Counted from the first letter of the stretch, positions 8,798 to 17,653 are shown. The stretch is DNA of 64,000 nt from JBCDJG01 sp038748065 (GCA_038748065.1 JBCDJG010000016.1:1-64000); one strand, 5' to 3'. Notes: generated by a model not told the origin, from the sequence alone. Translations and numbers: made by a program.

Positions 8798-9742
8798 ATG
8801 AAGTCAAACACGCTAGAGCAGGTCGGATATCGGGTGGCAACGGTTGCCATACGCTATCGGTGGATATGTCTGATTGTGACAACGCTCCTATGCATAGGTA
8901 TTGGAATGTCAGCCAGCACCCTGCGCTTCGCGGGCGACTACCGAGTATTTTTTGGCCCTGAGAACCCCGACTTTCTGGCTAATGAGAACGTTCAGGCAAC
9001 GTTTGGCAAGCCGGACAATATCGCGTTTGTACTCATACCTGACTCAGGCCGGGTCTACAACCGGGAAACGATCTCCGCGGTACACGCACTCACTGAACTA
9101 GCGTGGTCCCTCCCATATGTATCGCGCGTGGACAGCCTAACGAATTTTCAACACACCCAAGGTGTCGGTGATGATCTGGTCGTCCAGGACTTAGTGCTCG
9201 ATCCTTTGCAGTTGACCCGCGGTGGCATCGTCCAACTCGAAGAGTTAGCGCAGCGGGAACCACTGCTGAACGGTTTTATCGTCTCCCCCGGGGGGGAAGC
9301 CACCATCGTCAACGCTATCATCCAGTTTCCCGAGGGTGCCCAGAACGCGGCAAGTGGAACCGTTGCCGCAGCCCGCGAGATCAGAGCAACCGTGCTTGAA
9401 GCATTTCCGGATCACGAAATTCACCTGACAGGCGTTGCGGCCCTATCTGCCGCGTTTGAAGAAGCTGGCGTTCGCGATTCATCGACACTGATACCAGCAG
9501 TCTACGTCTTCATTCTGCTGGTTACGCTGATCGCACTAAGGTCCATATCCGCAGTTGCAGCGACATTGTGTCTTATCGCTCTATCGACGCTCGTAGGAGT
9601 TGGTATCGGCGGACTAACGGGCGTCGAAATCACACCCATCTCCCTCGCGGCACCCACCATCATTCTGACAATCGCAGTCGCTGATGCCATACATGTCGTA
9701 TCGGGTGTCCGTGACCGTACCCCTTTGTTCGAGCAGGGCTGA
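8798..9742 (+). pseudogene. RND-superfamily exporter, N-terminal part only
   Basis: 314 residues of an RND-superfamily exporter (the predicted-exporter/MmpL-like COG1033 type): first span (ICLIVTTLLCIGIGMSAS), periplasmic loop with FAGDYRVFFGPENPDF, then spans around residues 228-305 (VYVFILLVTLIALRS; PTIILTIAVADAIHV). Whole members are usually more than twice this length with 12 spans. The frame stops at 9740-9742, one base before the insertion sequence, so the remaining loop and spans are lost. An AAGGA ribosome-binding site precedes the ATG and the operators are intact, so a truncated product may still be made. Confidence 0.82.
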
Positions 9743-9761
9743 ATGTGGGAGATTGAGCATA

Positions 9762-10577
9762 TCAGGCCGCCTCTCGAGCGAATACCGCAGGCGGTTTCTT
9801 GCCTAGTGAGCGATGCGGTCTGACATGGTTGTAATGGTTGCGCCAGGATTCAATTTCCTCCTTAGCATCAGCTAGGCTGGCGAACCAATGTAAGTCCAGG
9901 CAGTAGTCGCGGAACTTGCCGTTGAAGCTTTCGACGAACGCATTCTGAGTCGGCTTGCCAGGCTGGATGAAGTGCAATTTTACCTTGGTCCGCTTCGACC
10001 AAAAGAACATCGCCTTACTGGTCAGCTCAGGGCCATTGTCCATGACAATGCGTACCGGCAGTCCTCGCTGCTCTGACAGGTGGTCCAGTTCGCGTGTCAG
10101 CCGCTGGCCGCTGATCGAGAAGTCGACGACTTGGAGCAGGCATTCCCGGCTGAAGTCATCGACTACGTTGAATACCCTGAATCGGCGACCATTCGCCAAC
10201 TGGTCAGAGACGAAGTCGACCGACCAACGCTCGTTGATGCGGTCGGGAACAGGCAGTGGTATCCGCGGGCGGGTCAACTTCTTCCGCTTCTTGGTGCGAA
10301 CCTGCAAGCCTTCTTCACAGTAGATGCGGTGTGTGCGCTTGTGATTCAGGACCAGACCCTCGGCGCGCAGCATGTCGTGCAGCGTGGGGCAGCCGTAACG
10401 AGGATAGCGCTCGGCTAACGCTTTGAGTTCGTGCCTCAGATCGGCGTCATCGCGCCCCTGGAGCTTCCGCCAAACGGCAGACCGGCTAAACCCGATCACC
10501 CGGCAAGTCCTGCGCTCGCTGACATTGCGGCTCTTGAGATGCTCCACAGCCCGGCGCCGCTGGCGAGCTGTCACCAC
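9762..10577 (-). CDS. IS3-family transposase OrfB (DDE integrase)
   Basis: 271 residues with an N-terminal HTH_21-like part (YPRYGCPTLHDMLRAEGL) and an rve integrase core. The catalytic triad is visible in SVDFVSD (first Asp), VMDNGPE (second Asp) and FVESFNG (Glu). The C-terminal YNHVRPHRSLG is typical. It overlaps orfA by 7 bp in the -1 frame; GGGAAAG just before the overlap is a plausible slippage site for the OrfAB fusion. It appears intact. Confidence 0.92.
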   Translation of the reverse strand: MVTARQRRRAVEHLKSRNVSERRTCRVIGFSRSAVWRKLQGRDDADLRHELKALAERYPRYGCPTLHDMLRAEGLVLNHKRTHRIYCEEGLQVRTKKRKKLTRPRIPLPVPDRINERWSVDFVSDQLANGRRFRVFNVVDDFSRECLLQVVDFSISGQRLTRELDHLSEQRGLPVRIVMDNGPELTSKAMFFWSKRTKVKLHFIQPGKPTQNAFVESFNGKFRDYCLDLHWFASLADAKEEIESWRNHYNHVRPHRSLGKKPPAVFAREAA

Positions 10578-10837
10578 TTTCCCTCGATAACTTCCTTCAT
10601 CGCGGCTTTATCGAGCTCAGCCTCGGCCAGGAGTCGCTTCAGGCGGGCGTTCTCAGACTCTAGATCTCGCAGCCGCTTTGCTTCACTGACCTCCATGCCG
10701 CCGAATTTGGACTTCCAGCGGTACAGGGTGTTCTCAGCGATACCATGTTCACGGGCCAGGTCGACCATCGTACGGCCGGCTTCATGCTGCTTGAGGATCG
10801 AAATGATCTGTTCCTCTGAGTATCTTTTGCGCTTCAT
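10571..10837 (-). CDS. IS3-family transposase OrfA
   Basis: 88-residue DNA-binding half of the IS3 transposase: helix-turn-helix (RYSEEQIISILKQHEAGRT, then AENTLYRWKSKFGGM) and a C-terminal leucine-zipper-like coiled coil (LRDLESENARLKRLLAEAEL). The ATG at 10837 is preferred because the frame continues past it to near the IS end without any further conserved sequence. Confidence 0.9.
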   Translation of the reverse strand: MKRKRYSEEQIISILKQHEAGRTMVDLAREHGIAENTLYRWKSKFGGMEVSEAKRLRDLESENARLKRLLAEAELDKAAMKEVIEGKW

Positions 10838-10878
10838 ATCGGGATCTCCGTTTATCCAAAATAGATGGAAATCCCACA

Positions 10879-11113
10879 TCCTGCATGGCTCGAATTAAAG
10901 GGGTACGGTCAAGTGAGCGACAAACAAAGAACGATTTTTGTCACCTGGCTGGCCGTTTACCCAACGATCACAGTGGTTCTGTTGCTCGTTGAGCCCTATC
11001 TGGGAGGTGCGCCGCTTGCGCTGCGCACTCTTATTGTCACCGTCCTCATGGTACCCCTGACAGTCTATGTCGCTTTACCTCTGACATCCGCGCTGCTGCA
11101 CAAGGCGATGTAA
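10879..11113 (+). pseudogene. Membrane C-terminus of an antibiotic-biosynthesis-monooxygenase-like protein
   Basis: The frame leaving the insertion sequence reads PAWLELKGYGQ, then a two-span membrane tail (TIFVTWLAVYPTITVVLLLV and TLIVTVLMVPLTVYVALPL). This pattern, a WL-x-YP first span and a PLT-x-YV-x-LPL second span, is what I know from the C-terminal membrane anchor of ABM-domain proteins; the ABM domain itself is missing. It is not the continuation of the RND gene on the other side of the IS. The ATG at 10865 lies inside the IS end. Confidence 0.55.
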
Positions 11114-11179
11114 CATTACCGTGCTACATGTACTTAAAGAAGAGTCTTAGAGAACAGATTAATCTGGCTTTCGCGTACT

Positions 11180-11208
11180 TTGACACTTCTGCGAAAGCTG
11201 ACTATTGA
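11180..11208 (+). promoter_or_regulatory. Predicted sigma-70 promoter of the ankyrin-repeat gene
   Basis: TTGACA (11180-11185) is a perfect -35 and TATTGA (11203-11208) a fair -10 at the ideal 17-bp spacing. Transcription would start near 11215, leaving a leader of about 90 nt before the TTG start at 11307. Confidence 0.6.
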
Positions 11209-11306
11209 TTTTGAAGTGCGGTTATAGGAACGATTCTGCCCGGCACAGGGCAACCGTGTTGTAGTGCTGTCAGGGAATTGGCCGGCACCTAGGAGGAGGA
11301 AACAGT

Positions 11307-12950
11307 TTGAGGTACGGCGAGCGATCTGTTTTCAGGCGAATACCGGTGCTACTTGCGCTCTTATCGTCGCTCGTTGCACCCACCTGTCTAGCCGATTTCT
11401 GGGGGCATCCACTGCCGGAGAAAACGCTTTCCGAAAATGGACGCTACGCGTTCATCACAATACCGCGGAGAGAGTTCCATAGTGCGGAGATCGGGCCCCT
11501 CGGCCGGCTCGTCGACGAACGATCCGGAGCCGTACTTTGGACCAGAGCCCTCGCAAACCGAATGAACCGTGTCAGCACGTTCGTGACGAATGACGGGAAC
11601 TGGGTGATCACATTCGACAACTATCACGCCATGGGTTGGGGCGACAACGCGATCCTGGTCTACGACAGACACGGGGAGCTACGCCACAGCTTCGGACTCA
11701 CCCACTTCATTACAGACAGCGAGTTCGCAGACCTCAACAGCACGGTCAGTTCTCTGCAATGGCACTGCGGGGATAAGCATTACCGAGATAGTCGCTTCAC
11801 TCTGGGCTTCGACCTATACAACTCAGGGCTTGCCTGCCAGCTATTTGCCCTGGACCTTGGGTCGGGAGAACCGGAAAGGCTGGATAGTATTGAGCTACCA
11901 CGTTCACAATGGCGGCATGTCAGCCCGGAGCGGCGCGCTGAGATCGAGCAGGAGGACGCGGAAACACGAGCGAGCATCCTTGAAGACATTCAGAGTTCTC
12001 CCCCGTTGATTCGAACTATTCGTTCGGCGAGGCGAAGCGCGTTGAACGAAGAAGTCCTGGTGGATCCAGTGAGCGAGTTGCAAGCGCTCTTGGCGAAGGA
12101 GCACAGCGTAGACGCAACGGACAAGGACGGAAAGACTGCTCTGCAGTACGCCACCGACTTGCTGTACTTTGCAGACGCCGCCATGTTGTTAGTCCTCAAC
12201 GGCGCTGACCCACACGTCGGCGCAGGAAGCATGAACCACCCCTTTGAAAAAGCCATACAGCGAAACGATATGGCTCTGCTCCGCACAATGCTCGAACTGG
12301 GTATCAATCCGAATTACCCCGACGGAGTCGAAGACTCGCCTGTCTTTGCAGCGCTATGGCTTCGATCGGAAGCGGCGGCGCTACTGCTCCTGGATTACGG
12401 CGTGGACGTCAACAGAGGCAACAGGCGTAATACGCCATTAGCCTGGGCCCTTCGGCGAGAGCGGTGGAATATCACTGACCGATTGCTTGCCGAGGGCGCA
12501 GACACCACCAAGCTCGATTACCATGGCACCGTACGGCTGGCGGTCTACCAAGGTGAGATTTCAATCCTGCGGGATATCTTGAACAGCGAGAAATTTCCAA
12601 AGGGCAAACGCGCCCTGAGTTTCATCGCGGAAACTCTTGGGCTTGCCATAAGACTTAATAGACCGGCGGTACTAAAGGTGTTACTGGAAAAGGGTCTAGA
12701 TCCTGATGCGACTTTTGGTGTCTTTAAAGCGACCGCACTATTGGAGGCTGTCGATTACGGGGCGATGGAATGCGCCTCAATACTGCTCGAGCAAGGGGCA
12801 GACGCCAACCAAGCAGACGAATACGGTTTCGCCCCGATGGATCTCGCGCTAATAACGGGTGACGAAGCGATGATCAGCCTGTTGGCAGAGTACGATGCCA
12901 AGGCCGCGCTGGGCCAGAACGAACTTGCAATGTCCAGCGAGCCGGAGTAG
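11307..12950 (+). CDS. Exported ankyrin-repeat protein
   Basis: 547-residue protein with a signal peptide (about 1-29, IPVLLALLSSLVAPTCLA), a region of about 230 residues of unknown fold that reads like beta-propeller strands (GRYAFITIP, GAVLWTRAL, NAILVYDRHGELRHSFGL), and ankyrin repeats from about 265 to 530 (DKDGKTALQYATDLL; LLLDYGVDVNRGNRRNTPLA; LLEQGADANQADEYG). The start is TTG at 11307: a strong AGGAGGAGG stands 7 nt before it and no ATG gives the signal peptide. A protein-binding role in the periplasm or outside is likely; partner unknown. Confidence 0.8.
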   Translation: MRYGERSVFRRIPVLLALLSSLVAPTCLADFWGHPLPEKTLSENGRYAFITIPRREFHSAEIGPLGRLVDERSGAVLWTRALANRMNRVSTFVTNDGNWVITFDNYHAMGWGDNAILVYDRHGELRHSFGLTHFITDSEFADLNSTVSSLQWHCGDKHYRDSRFTLGFDLYNSGLACQLFALDLGSGEPERLDSIELPRSQWRHVSPERRAEIEQEDAETRASILEDIQSSPPLIRTIRSARRSALNEEVLVDPVSELQALLAKEHSVDATDKDGKTALQYATDLLYFADAAMLLVLNGADPHVGAGSMNHPFEKAIQRNDMALLRTMLELGINPNYPDGVEDSPVFAALWLRSEAAALLLLDYGVDVNRGNRRNTPLAWALRRERWNITDRLLAEGADTTKLDYHGTVRLAVYQGEISILRDILNSEKFPKGKRALSFIAETLGLAIRLNRPAVLKVLLEKGLDPDATFGVFKATALLEAVDYGAMECASILLEQGADANQADEYGFAPMDLALITGDEAMISLLAEYDAKAALGQNELAMSSEPE

Positions 12951-12978
12951 CCAACCCTTCCACAAGATATCTCACTGG

Positions 12979-14016
12979 TCAGGTCGGGTGTTGACTCAGT
13001 CGACCGGATACTTCGGCCAACCACCTTCTGTATGTTCTCGATGGATCTGCATCGCTGGATATCTCTTCGTTCGGCGGAGCACTGGGTTCAACGTATGCTC
13101 GACCGAGCACTTCAGAGGGGGGCAGACCAAAATGCGCCCGGAACCGTCGAGAAAAAGTACTCGCTTCCGGAAACCCCCAAGAAGCGGCGACTCCCGCCAC
13201 GGTGACCCTCGCAGGGTTTGATGCAAGTAGTTCTGCGTAGCTTCGCTCCAGCCGAGCCCGGGTAATGAACGTCCTGATACCTCCCAGTGGCTCAAACAGT
13301 CGGTACACCGTACTTCGCGATACTTGAAACCTCTCGCACAGGCCGTCGACACTGAGCTCACCCTGTAGACGTACATTAAGGTATTGCTGCATGGCGCCGA
13401 GAGACACCGATGGGGTTTTGCCGCCGGTGTCTCCAAGCAGGCTGCTTAGGGATGCGAGAAACGCAGCGCACAGCGGCCGCGCCTGGTCACTGCTGATAAC
13501 GTCGAATTCTGCAAGCAAGTGCTGCCAGAGCAGCGCCAGCATGCGGCCATCAGGCTCCTCCAGTGAGAAGGACAACACCGGGGTGCTTGCGACGGCATCT
13601 GCACTTATCGACAGTCGATGTCGAGGGATCACTATGGAGTTAATGCGCATGGCCGACGTATAGGCTTCGTACTCGTGAGACCAGTCGCGGAGATACACAT
13701 ATCCTCGGCGCATGTGCACATGGCCATGCTTCATAACAACCGTCTGCTCACCATCAATCATGGCTTCGAGGACCAGAAAGTCCTGGCCGTCGCCTTGTAG
13801 ATGCTCCGCACCACGGCGAAAGCGGGCGGGGCTGAATTCAACCTGGTTAAACAGCAGGTCATCGATGCGATGTCCTGTTGCGAAAATCCCAAACTGATCG
13901 GCACTACCGATTGGCCAAATCTCATAAAACGGCGCAATAAATTGCTGGAAGTCCTCAAGCCTTTGGTCCGGCGGCAAAACACTGGAATCGTAGCGCTCAC
14001 TGGTTATTTTGGGCAT
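12979..14016 (-). CDS. AraC-family transcriptional regulator
   Basis: 345-residue regulator with a roughly 200-residue N-terminal sensing region (AraC_binding_2-like) and a C-terminal AraC double helix-turn-helix (about 225-320): LSVDGLCERFQVSRSTVYRL and AGVAASWGFPEASTFSRRFR followed by HFGLPPSEVLG. The ATG at 14016 is preferred over GTG at 14022; neither has a good ribosome-binding site. It diverges from the IPTL-CTERM-like protein gene at 14254, a candidate target. Confidence 0.88.
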   Translation of the reverse strand: MPKITSERYDSSVLPPDQRLEDFQQFIAPFYEIWPIGSADQFGIFATGHRIDDLLFNQVEFSPARFRRGAEHLQGDGQDFLVLEAMIDGEQTVVMKHGHVHMRRGYVYLRDWSHEYEAYTSAMRINSIVIPRHRLSISADAVASTPVLSFSLEEPDGRMLALLWQHLLAEFDVISSDQARPLCAAFLASLSSLLGDTGGKTPSVSLGAMQQYLNVRLQGELSVDGLCERFQVSRSTVYRLFEPLGGIRTFITRARLERSYAELLASNPARVTVAGVAASWGFPEASTFSRRFRAHFGLPPSEVLGRAYVEPSAPPNEEISSDADPSRTYRRWLAEVSGRLSQHPT

Positions 14017-14023
14017 GCACACT

Positions 14024-14038
14024 TAATCCCGCGGATTA
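14024..14038. promoter_or_regulatory. Inverted repeat upstream of the AraC gene
   Basis: TAATCC and GGATTA flank three bases just upstream of the AraC gene. It could be an operator; no other support. Confidence 0.3.
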
Positions 14039-14253
14039 GCCGTTACATATCGAGAATAACAAAATTGCGCTATTCAGGCCCCCAACTGCCTGATAATCCT
14101 GAGACATAGTGTCATGACCTTTTGGGACATCTGATCAAACGTGAATTGCACTAGTGCCGGTATAGTCTGCTACAGCTAGCAACTGCCATGTGCGCTGCTT
14201 GAGACAATTCATCCATCGCACGTGCATATAAGAACCAAGGGGAAACCTATCTA

Positions 14254-15300
14254 ATGAAACGACTCGATCGGCTGTTCGCCGGGCTGCTGCTTTTTGGCTG
14301 TTCACTGAACGCATTCGCTGACTGCCAGGTCACAGGGACAACGCTAGAGGGCGGTGAAATGGTCGAATGCACGGGCAATGATCCGGATGGCTTCGTCGGC
14401 AACCCTGTGGGCGATGAAGTCACTGTGCTCCCCGGAGCGACGGTATCTGCGGGCGGGCCTGCGGTGTTCGATCTTGGTGGCGGCGCCAATGTCTTCACCA
14501 TGTCCGGGGGCACCATTACACAAGCTGGTGGTTTCGGCAGCGATGACGACATTATTCTCCAAACCATCGACGGCGGCAGCCTCGAGGTCACAATTTCGGG
14601 CGGAACGCTGAATTCCAGTGGCGAAGTCATCGAGATCGCAGAAGCTATATCCGTACAAACAACCATTTTGATTAGTGGGGGCACTCTTACAGGCGGCGAT
14701 GAAGTCATAAACGTCAGAAACGGCAACGACAACATCACCATTACAGGTGGCACACTGACAGCGGAGGATGGTGTCATTCAGTCGGAAGATGGCAACGATA
14801 CCATCATCGTGTCTGGTGGTACGCTGACCAACATCACCGCTGGAGATGAAACAATTTCGGCGGGTGCGGGTAATGACGTCATTACGATCACCAATGCTAC
14901 CGTCATTGCGACAGCACCAGAGCAAGCGATTATTGGTAACCTCGGAGATGATGTTATTACTGTCGGCGATGGTGCCGTTATTCAGGGACTCATCTCAGGA
15001 GATTCCGGCTCGGGATCTCCGCAACCCGGCACCGACACCCTGCGCTTCATTCACTCTGTGCCCATGGGTGAGGCCGCCGGGATTTGCGCTAACCTGGCTG
15101 CGGCGGACCCTGCCGCTGGCAGTATCACGATCAATGGGCTGAGCTACGAGTGGATCTTGTTTGAGACCATTGAATGCGATCTCGCGGAAGTAGCTCCAGC
15201 GTCCGTACCTACAATGACCAAAGCCTGGCTTGCGGTGCTGATGCTGGGGATACTTGGGCTTGTTAGTCTGCACCACCGGTGGCTTGCTGCGCGGAGGTAG
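14254..15300 (+). CDS. Secreted beta-repeat protein with IPTL-CTERM-like sorting tail
   Basis: 348 residues: signal peptide (1 to about 22, LLLFGCSLNAFA), then irregular repeats built on SGGTLT- and GNDxITI-like units (ISGGTLNSSGE, ISGGTLTGGDE, NGNDNITITGGTLT, GNDTIIVSGGTL, GAGNDVITITNA, GDDVITVGDGA) from about 85 to 250. These resemble beta-helix/RTX-like strands rich in Gly, Asp and Asn and may bind calcium. The C-terminus has VPTMTKAW, a hydrophobic span (LAVLMLGILGLVSL) and a basic end (RWLAARR), the layout of the IPTL-CTERM sorting signal (consensus IPTL-x-W). It is divergent from the AraC gene. Surface function unknown. Confidence 0.72.
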   Translation: MKRLDRLFAGLLLFGCSLNAFADCQVTGTTLEGGEMVECTGNDPDGFVGNPVGDEVTVLPGATVSAGGPAVFDLGGGANVFTMSGGTITQAGGFGSDDDIILQTIDGGSLEVTISGGTLNSSGEVIEIAEAISVQTTILISGGTLTGGDEVINVRNGNDNITITGGTLTAEDGVIQSEDGNDTIIVSGGTLTNITAGDETISAGAGNDVITITNATVIATAPEQAIIGNLGDDVITVGDGAVIQGLISGDSGSGSPQPGTDTLRFIHSVPMGEAAGICANLAAADPAAGSITINGLSYEWILFETIECDLAEVAPASVPTMTKAWLAVLMLGILGLVSLHHRWLAARR

Positions 15301-15312
15301 CTGCGCCAAGCC

Positions 15313-16287
15313 TCATTCCGTCCACGATTCCTGCCCCGGGGGCGTGAATTTACAGTGTTCCGCCATTATCTCTTCGTGCTCATCAGCTCTGGCCCTGAGC
15401 ACTTGCCCGAGCTTTTGTCTCAGCCAGCGCAGGCCCGGGTCGCGATCCTGCCGCTGATGCCAAAACGCGCTGATACTGTTCTTGGTAAGCTCCACCGGAG
15501 ATGGCTTCAGGATTAAGGTACCCGCGGCCACCGCCTCTTCTACTGTCATTGTGGGGGCTACCGTTATCAGATCAGAACTTTCCAGGATGGGCGCGAGCAC
15601 ATTGAAGTGATTCACCGTCATGGCGATTTTGCGCTTCAGCCCGTTCTGAGCGAGCACGCGGTCGGTAAAGCCCGAGGTATCTCCGGATAGGGAGACCAGC
15701 AGGTGATCAGCATTAGAGAAGGCCTCCAGATCGAGTTCTACTTCAGCCAGCGGGTGGCCCGCGCGCATCACCGCCATATAGTGGGTGCCGTAGAGGTATT
15801 CGTTCAAGAGGTAGGGCCTGTCCGCGATCATGGAGGAGACCGAAATCACGATATCGACCTCCGCATTGGTCAGCAGCTGCTCGCCGTTCAGACTGTTATA
15901 GGGCAAGGCGTGCACCGAAACCCCGGGCGCCTCGGCCTCGATTAACCTACGCAGCTGGGGCCAGGAAACATCGACCACCCCCACAGGTGCGGCCACTCGA
16001 AAGGTCCTTGTTGAGGTAGCGGGGTCATAGCTATTCGGGGCGAGCGCACGGCCCAGATCCTTCAAAGGATCGCGTACGCTATTCCACAGCTCCAGCGCGC
16101 GGCGGGTCGGGCGAATGTTGCGGCCCTCCTTCACGAAAAGCTCATCCTTCCAAACCACCCGCATGCGCGACACCGCGTTTGAGACCGCAGGCTGTGTCAT
16201 CGCCAGTCGGTCCGCCGCCCGGGTGATCGAGCCCTCGGTCATGATGGCGTCAAATACCATTAACAGATTCAGTTCCTGTGGGCGCAC
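15313..16287 (-). CDS. LysR-family regulator (NodD/MexT-like)
   Basis: 324-residue LysR regulator with an N-terminal helix-turn-helix (LNLLMVFDAIMTEGSITRAA, then MTQPAVSNAVSRMR) of the NodD/LeuO/MexT subgroup and a substrate-binding domain (about 90-300). I place the start at GTG 16287, 7 nt after GGGAGGG; the ATGs at 16317/16320 lie inside the palindromic operator. The gene diverges from an adaptor/RND pump operon, just as mexT precedes mexEF-oprN, and most likely activates it. Confidence 0.87.
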   Translation of the reverse strand: MRPQELNLLMVFDAIMTEGSITRAADRLAMTQPAVSNAVSRMRVVWKDELFVKEGRNIRPTRRALELWNSVRDPLKDLGRALAPNSYDPATSTRTFRVAAPVGVVDVSWPQLRRLIEAEAPGVSVHALPYNSLNGEQLLTNAEVDIVISVSSMIADRPYLLNEYLYGTHYMAVMRAGHPLAEVELDLEAFSNADHLLVSLSGDTSGFTDRVLAQNGLKRKIAMTVNHFNVLAPILESSDLITVAPTMTVEEAVAAGTLILKPSPVELTKNSISAFWHQRQDRDPGLRWLRQKLGQVLRARADEHEEIMAEHCKFTPPGQESWTE

Positions 16288-16308
16288 CGCACACCCTCCC
16301 GCTCCTTC

Positions 16309-16337
16309 GCAATACATCACTATAAATGATGTATTGC
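16309..16337. promoter_or_regulatory. Nod-box-like LysR operator
   Basis: Perfect 11-bp inverted repeat (GCAATACATCA at 16309-16319 and TGATGTATTGC at 16327-16337) with a 7-bp spacer. Its centre holds ATC-N9-GAT (16316-16330), the core of nod boxes bound by NodD-type LysR regulators. It lies in the divergent region between the LysR gene and the efflux operon. Confidence 0.82.
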
Positions 16338-16345
16338 ATATCTAA

Positions 16346-16366
16346 CTATAATTTTTTTTATTATAG
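16346..16366. promoter_or_regulatory. AT-rich inverted repeat near the efflux promoter
   Basis: CTATAAT and ATTATAG flank seven T residues. It lies 9 bp beyond the LysR operator and contains TATAAT-like hexamers on both strands, so it may hold the divergent -10 elements or a second protein site. Confidence 0.4.
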
Positions 16367-16423
16367 GCCAGTTCCTATAGTGACACCCATACCGAGGCAC
16401 AACGCACTCAATGAGGTGACAAG

Positions 16424-17626
16424 ATGATTATTTCCAGGATGACTCGCACTGCTTTGACCATCGCCAGCGTCGCACTGCTGGTAGCCTGCAACACCGGCGG
16501 CAGCCGCCCCGAGAGCCCGGAACCCGCGCGCGCGGCTACGGCCGTTACCGTGGCACCGGTCATTCAGCAATCCATCAACGAGTGGGATGTGTTCACCGGC
16601 ACCCTGGTGGCGCCGGAGCAGGTACAACTGCGCGCTCGTGTTTCTGGCTACCTGGCTGAGGTGACCTTTACAGAGGGCCAACGCGTCGCCAAAGGCGACA
16701 TGCTCTTCCAGATCGATGATCGCCCTTTTCGCGCGGAAGTTGAGCGCCTGCAGGCGGAGCTGGCCAGTGCCGAAAGCCAGTTGAGCCTCAGCCATTCCCA
16801 ACTGCGTCGTGCCAAGGAGCTGGCGGAGAAGCAGGCAATTTCCCGCGAGATGCTGGAACAGCGTGACGCCGCCAACCAGCAGGCCGCGGCGAGAGTAGAG
16901 TCCATCACGGCCTCTCTGGAGCACGCCCTTCTGCAGCTCGAGTTCACCCAGGTGCGCGCGCCTATCGACGGCCGTGTGTCGAACGCTCGCATCACCGCAG
17001 GTAACTTCATTAACGCCGGCGACAGCATCCTCACAACGATTGTTTCCACCGAGGAAATCTACGCCTACTTCGATGCGGATGAGCAGAGCTACCTGAAGTA
17101 CGCCCGTATGGCTCGGGAAGGCGCGCGCCCAAGCAGCCGCGAGGAGAAGAATCCGGTATTGCTGGGCCTCGCCGGTGATACCGAGTTCGGCTACCCGGGC
17201 CACATGGACTTCGTCGACAACAAGGTCGACCCCACAACAGGCACCATTCGCGGTCGCGCCGTCTTCGACAACAGCGACGGCTTCCTGATCCCGGGCATGT
17301 TCGCCCGCATCCAGCTGGTGGGCAGCGGCACCTACGAGGGCATCCTGGTGGACGACCGCGCTATCGGCACTGACTTGGATCGCCGCTACGTACTGGTGGT
17401 CGACGCGAGCAACACCGTGCACTACCGTGAGGTAGAACTCGGTGAGAAAGTGTCCGGCCTGCGTCTGATTACCGAAGGCTTGAACGGCGACGAGGTGATC
17501 GTGGTGCGCGGCCTGCAAAGCGTACGTGCTGGCGACAGCGTGAACCCTAATCAAGTCAGCATGGCCAAGCCCGGCACACTGGATGCCCTGGCAGCCCTGC
17601 AACAACAAGTGGTCGCTAAAGGCTAA
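16424..17626 (+). CDS. RND efflux periplasmic adaptor (MexE-like lipoprotein)
   Basis: 400-residue membrane-fusion protein. A lipoprotein signal peptide ends in the lipobox LVAC (Cys22). Then come the barrel-sandwich/lipoyl halves (QLRARVSGYLAEVTFTEGQ at about 68-86; FTQVRAPIDGRVSNARI), an alpha-hairpin coiled coil between them (about 103-165), the beta-barrel and the membrane-proximal domain. It joins the inner-membrane pump encoded 27 bp downstream to an outer-membrane channel. A GAGGTGA ribosome-binding site precedes the ATG. No outer-membrane factor is encoded in the operon. Confidence 0.92.
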   Translation: MIISRMTRTALTIASVALLVACNTGGSRPESPEPARAATAVTVAPVIQQSINEWDVFTGTLVAPEQVQLRARVSGYLAEVTFTEGQRVAKGDMLFQIDDRPFRAEVERLQAELASAESQLSLSHSQLRRAKELAEKQAISREMLEQRDAANQQAAARVESITASLEHALLQLEFTQVRAPIDGRVSNARITAGNFINAGDSILTTIVSTEEIYAYFDADEQSYLKYARMAREGARPSSREEKNPVLLGLAGDTEFGYPGHMDFVDNKVDPTTGTIRGRAVFDNSDGFLIPGMFARIQLVGSGTYEGILVDDRAIGTDLDRRYVLVVDASNTVHYREVELGEKVSGLRLITEGLNGDEVIVVRGLQSVRAGDSVNPNQVSMAKPGTLDALAALQQQVVAKG

Positions 17627-17653
17627 GGCCGGCGAGACGGATCGGAGACCGAC

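Larger units (their letters stand above)
9744..10878 (-). mobile_element. IS3-family (IS407-like) insertion sequence
   Basis: 1135-bp element with terminal inverted repeats TGTGGGA at 9744-9750 and TCCCACA at 10872-10878 (TG...CA ends, as in IS3). It carries the two overlapping transposase frames of the family. No target duplication is visible: the bases outside the ends are CTGAA on the left and TCCTG on the right. Both flanking genes are truncated and they are different genes, so DNA next to the element was probably deleted or exchanged. Confidence 0.88.

Noticed and set aside
10865..11113. A complete small membrane protein starting at ATG 10865
   Set aside because: The ATG and the next codons belong to the IS inverted repeat; the sequence after it looks like the tail of a larger protein.
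16317..16320. ATG starts for the LysR gene
   Set aside because: They lie just inside the perfect palindromic operator; GTG 16287 has a better ribosome-binding site and begins the helix-turn-helix at the usual distance.
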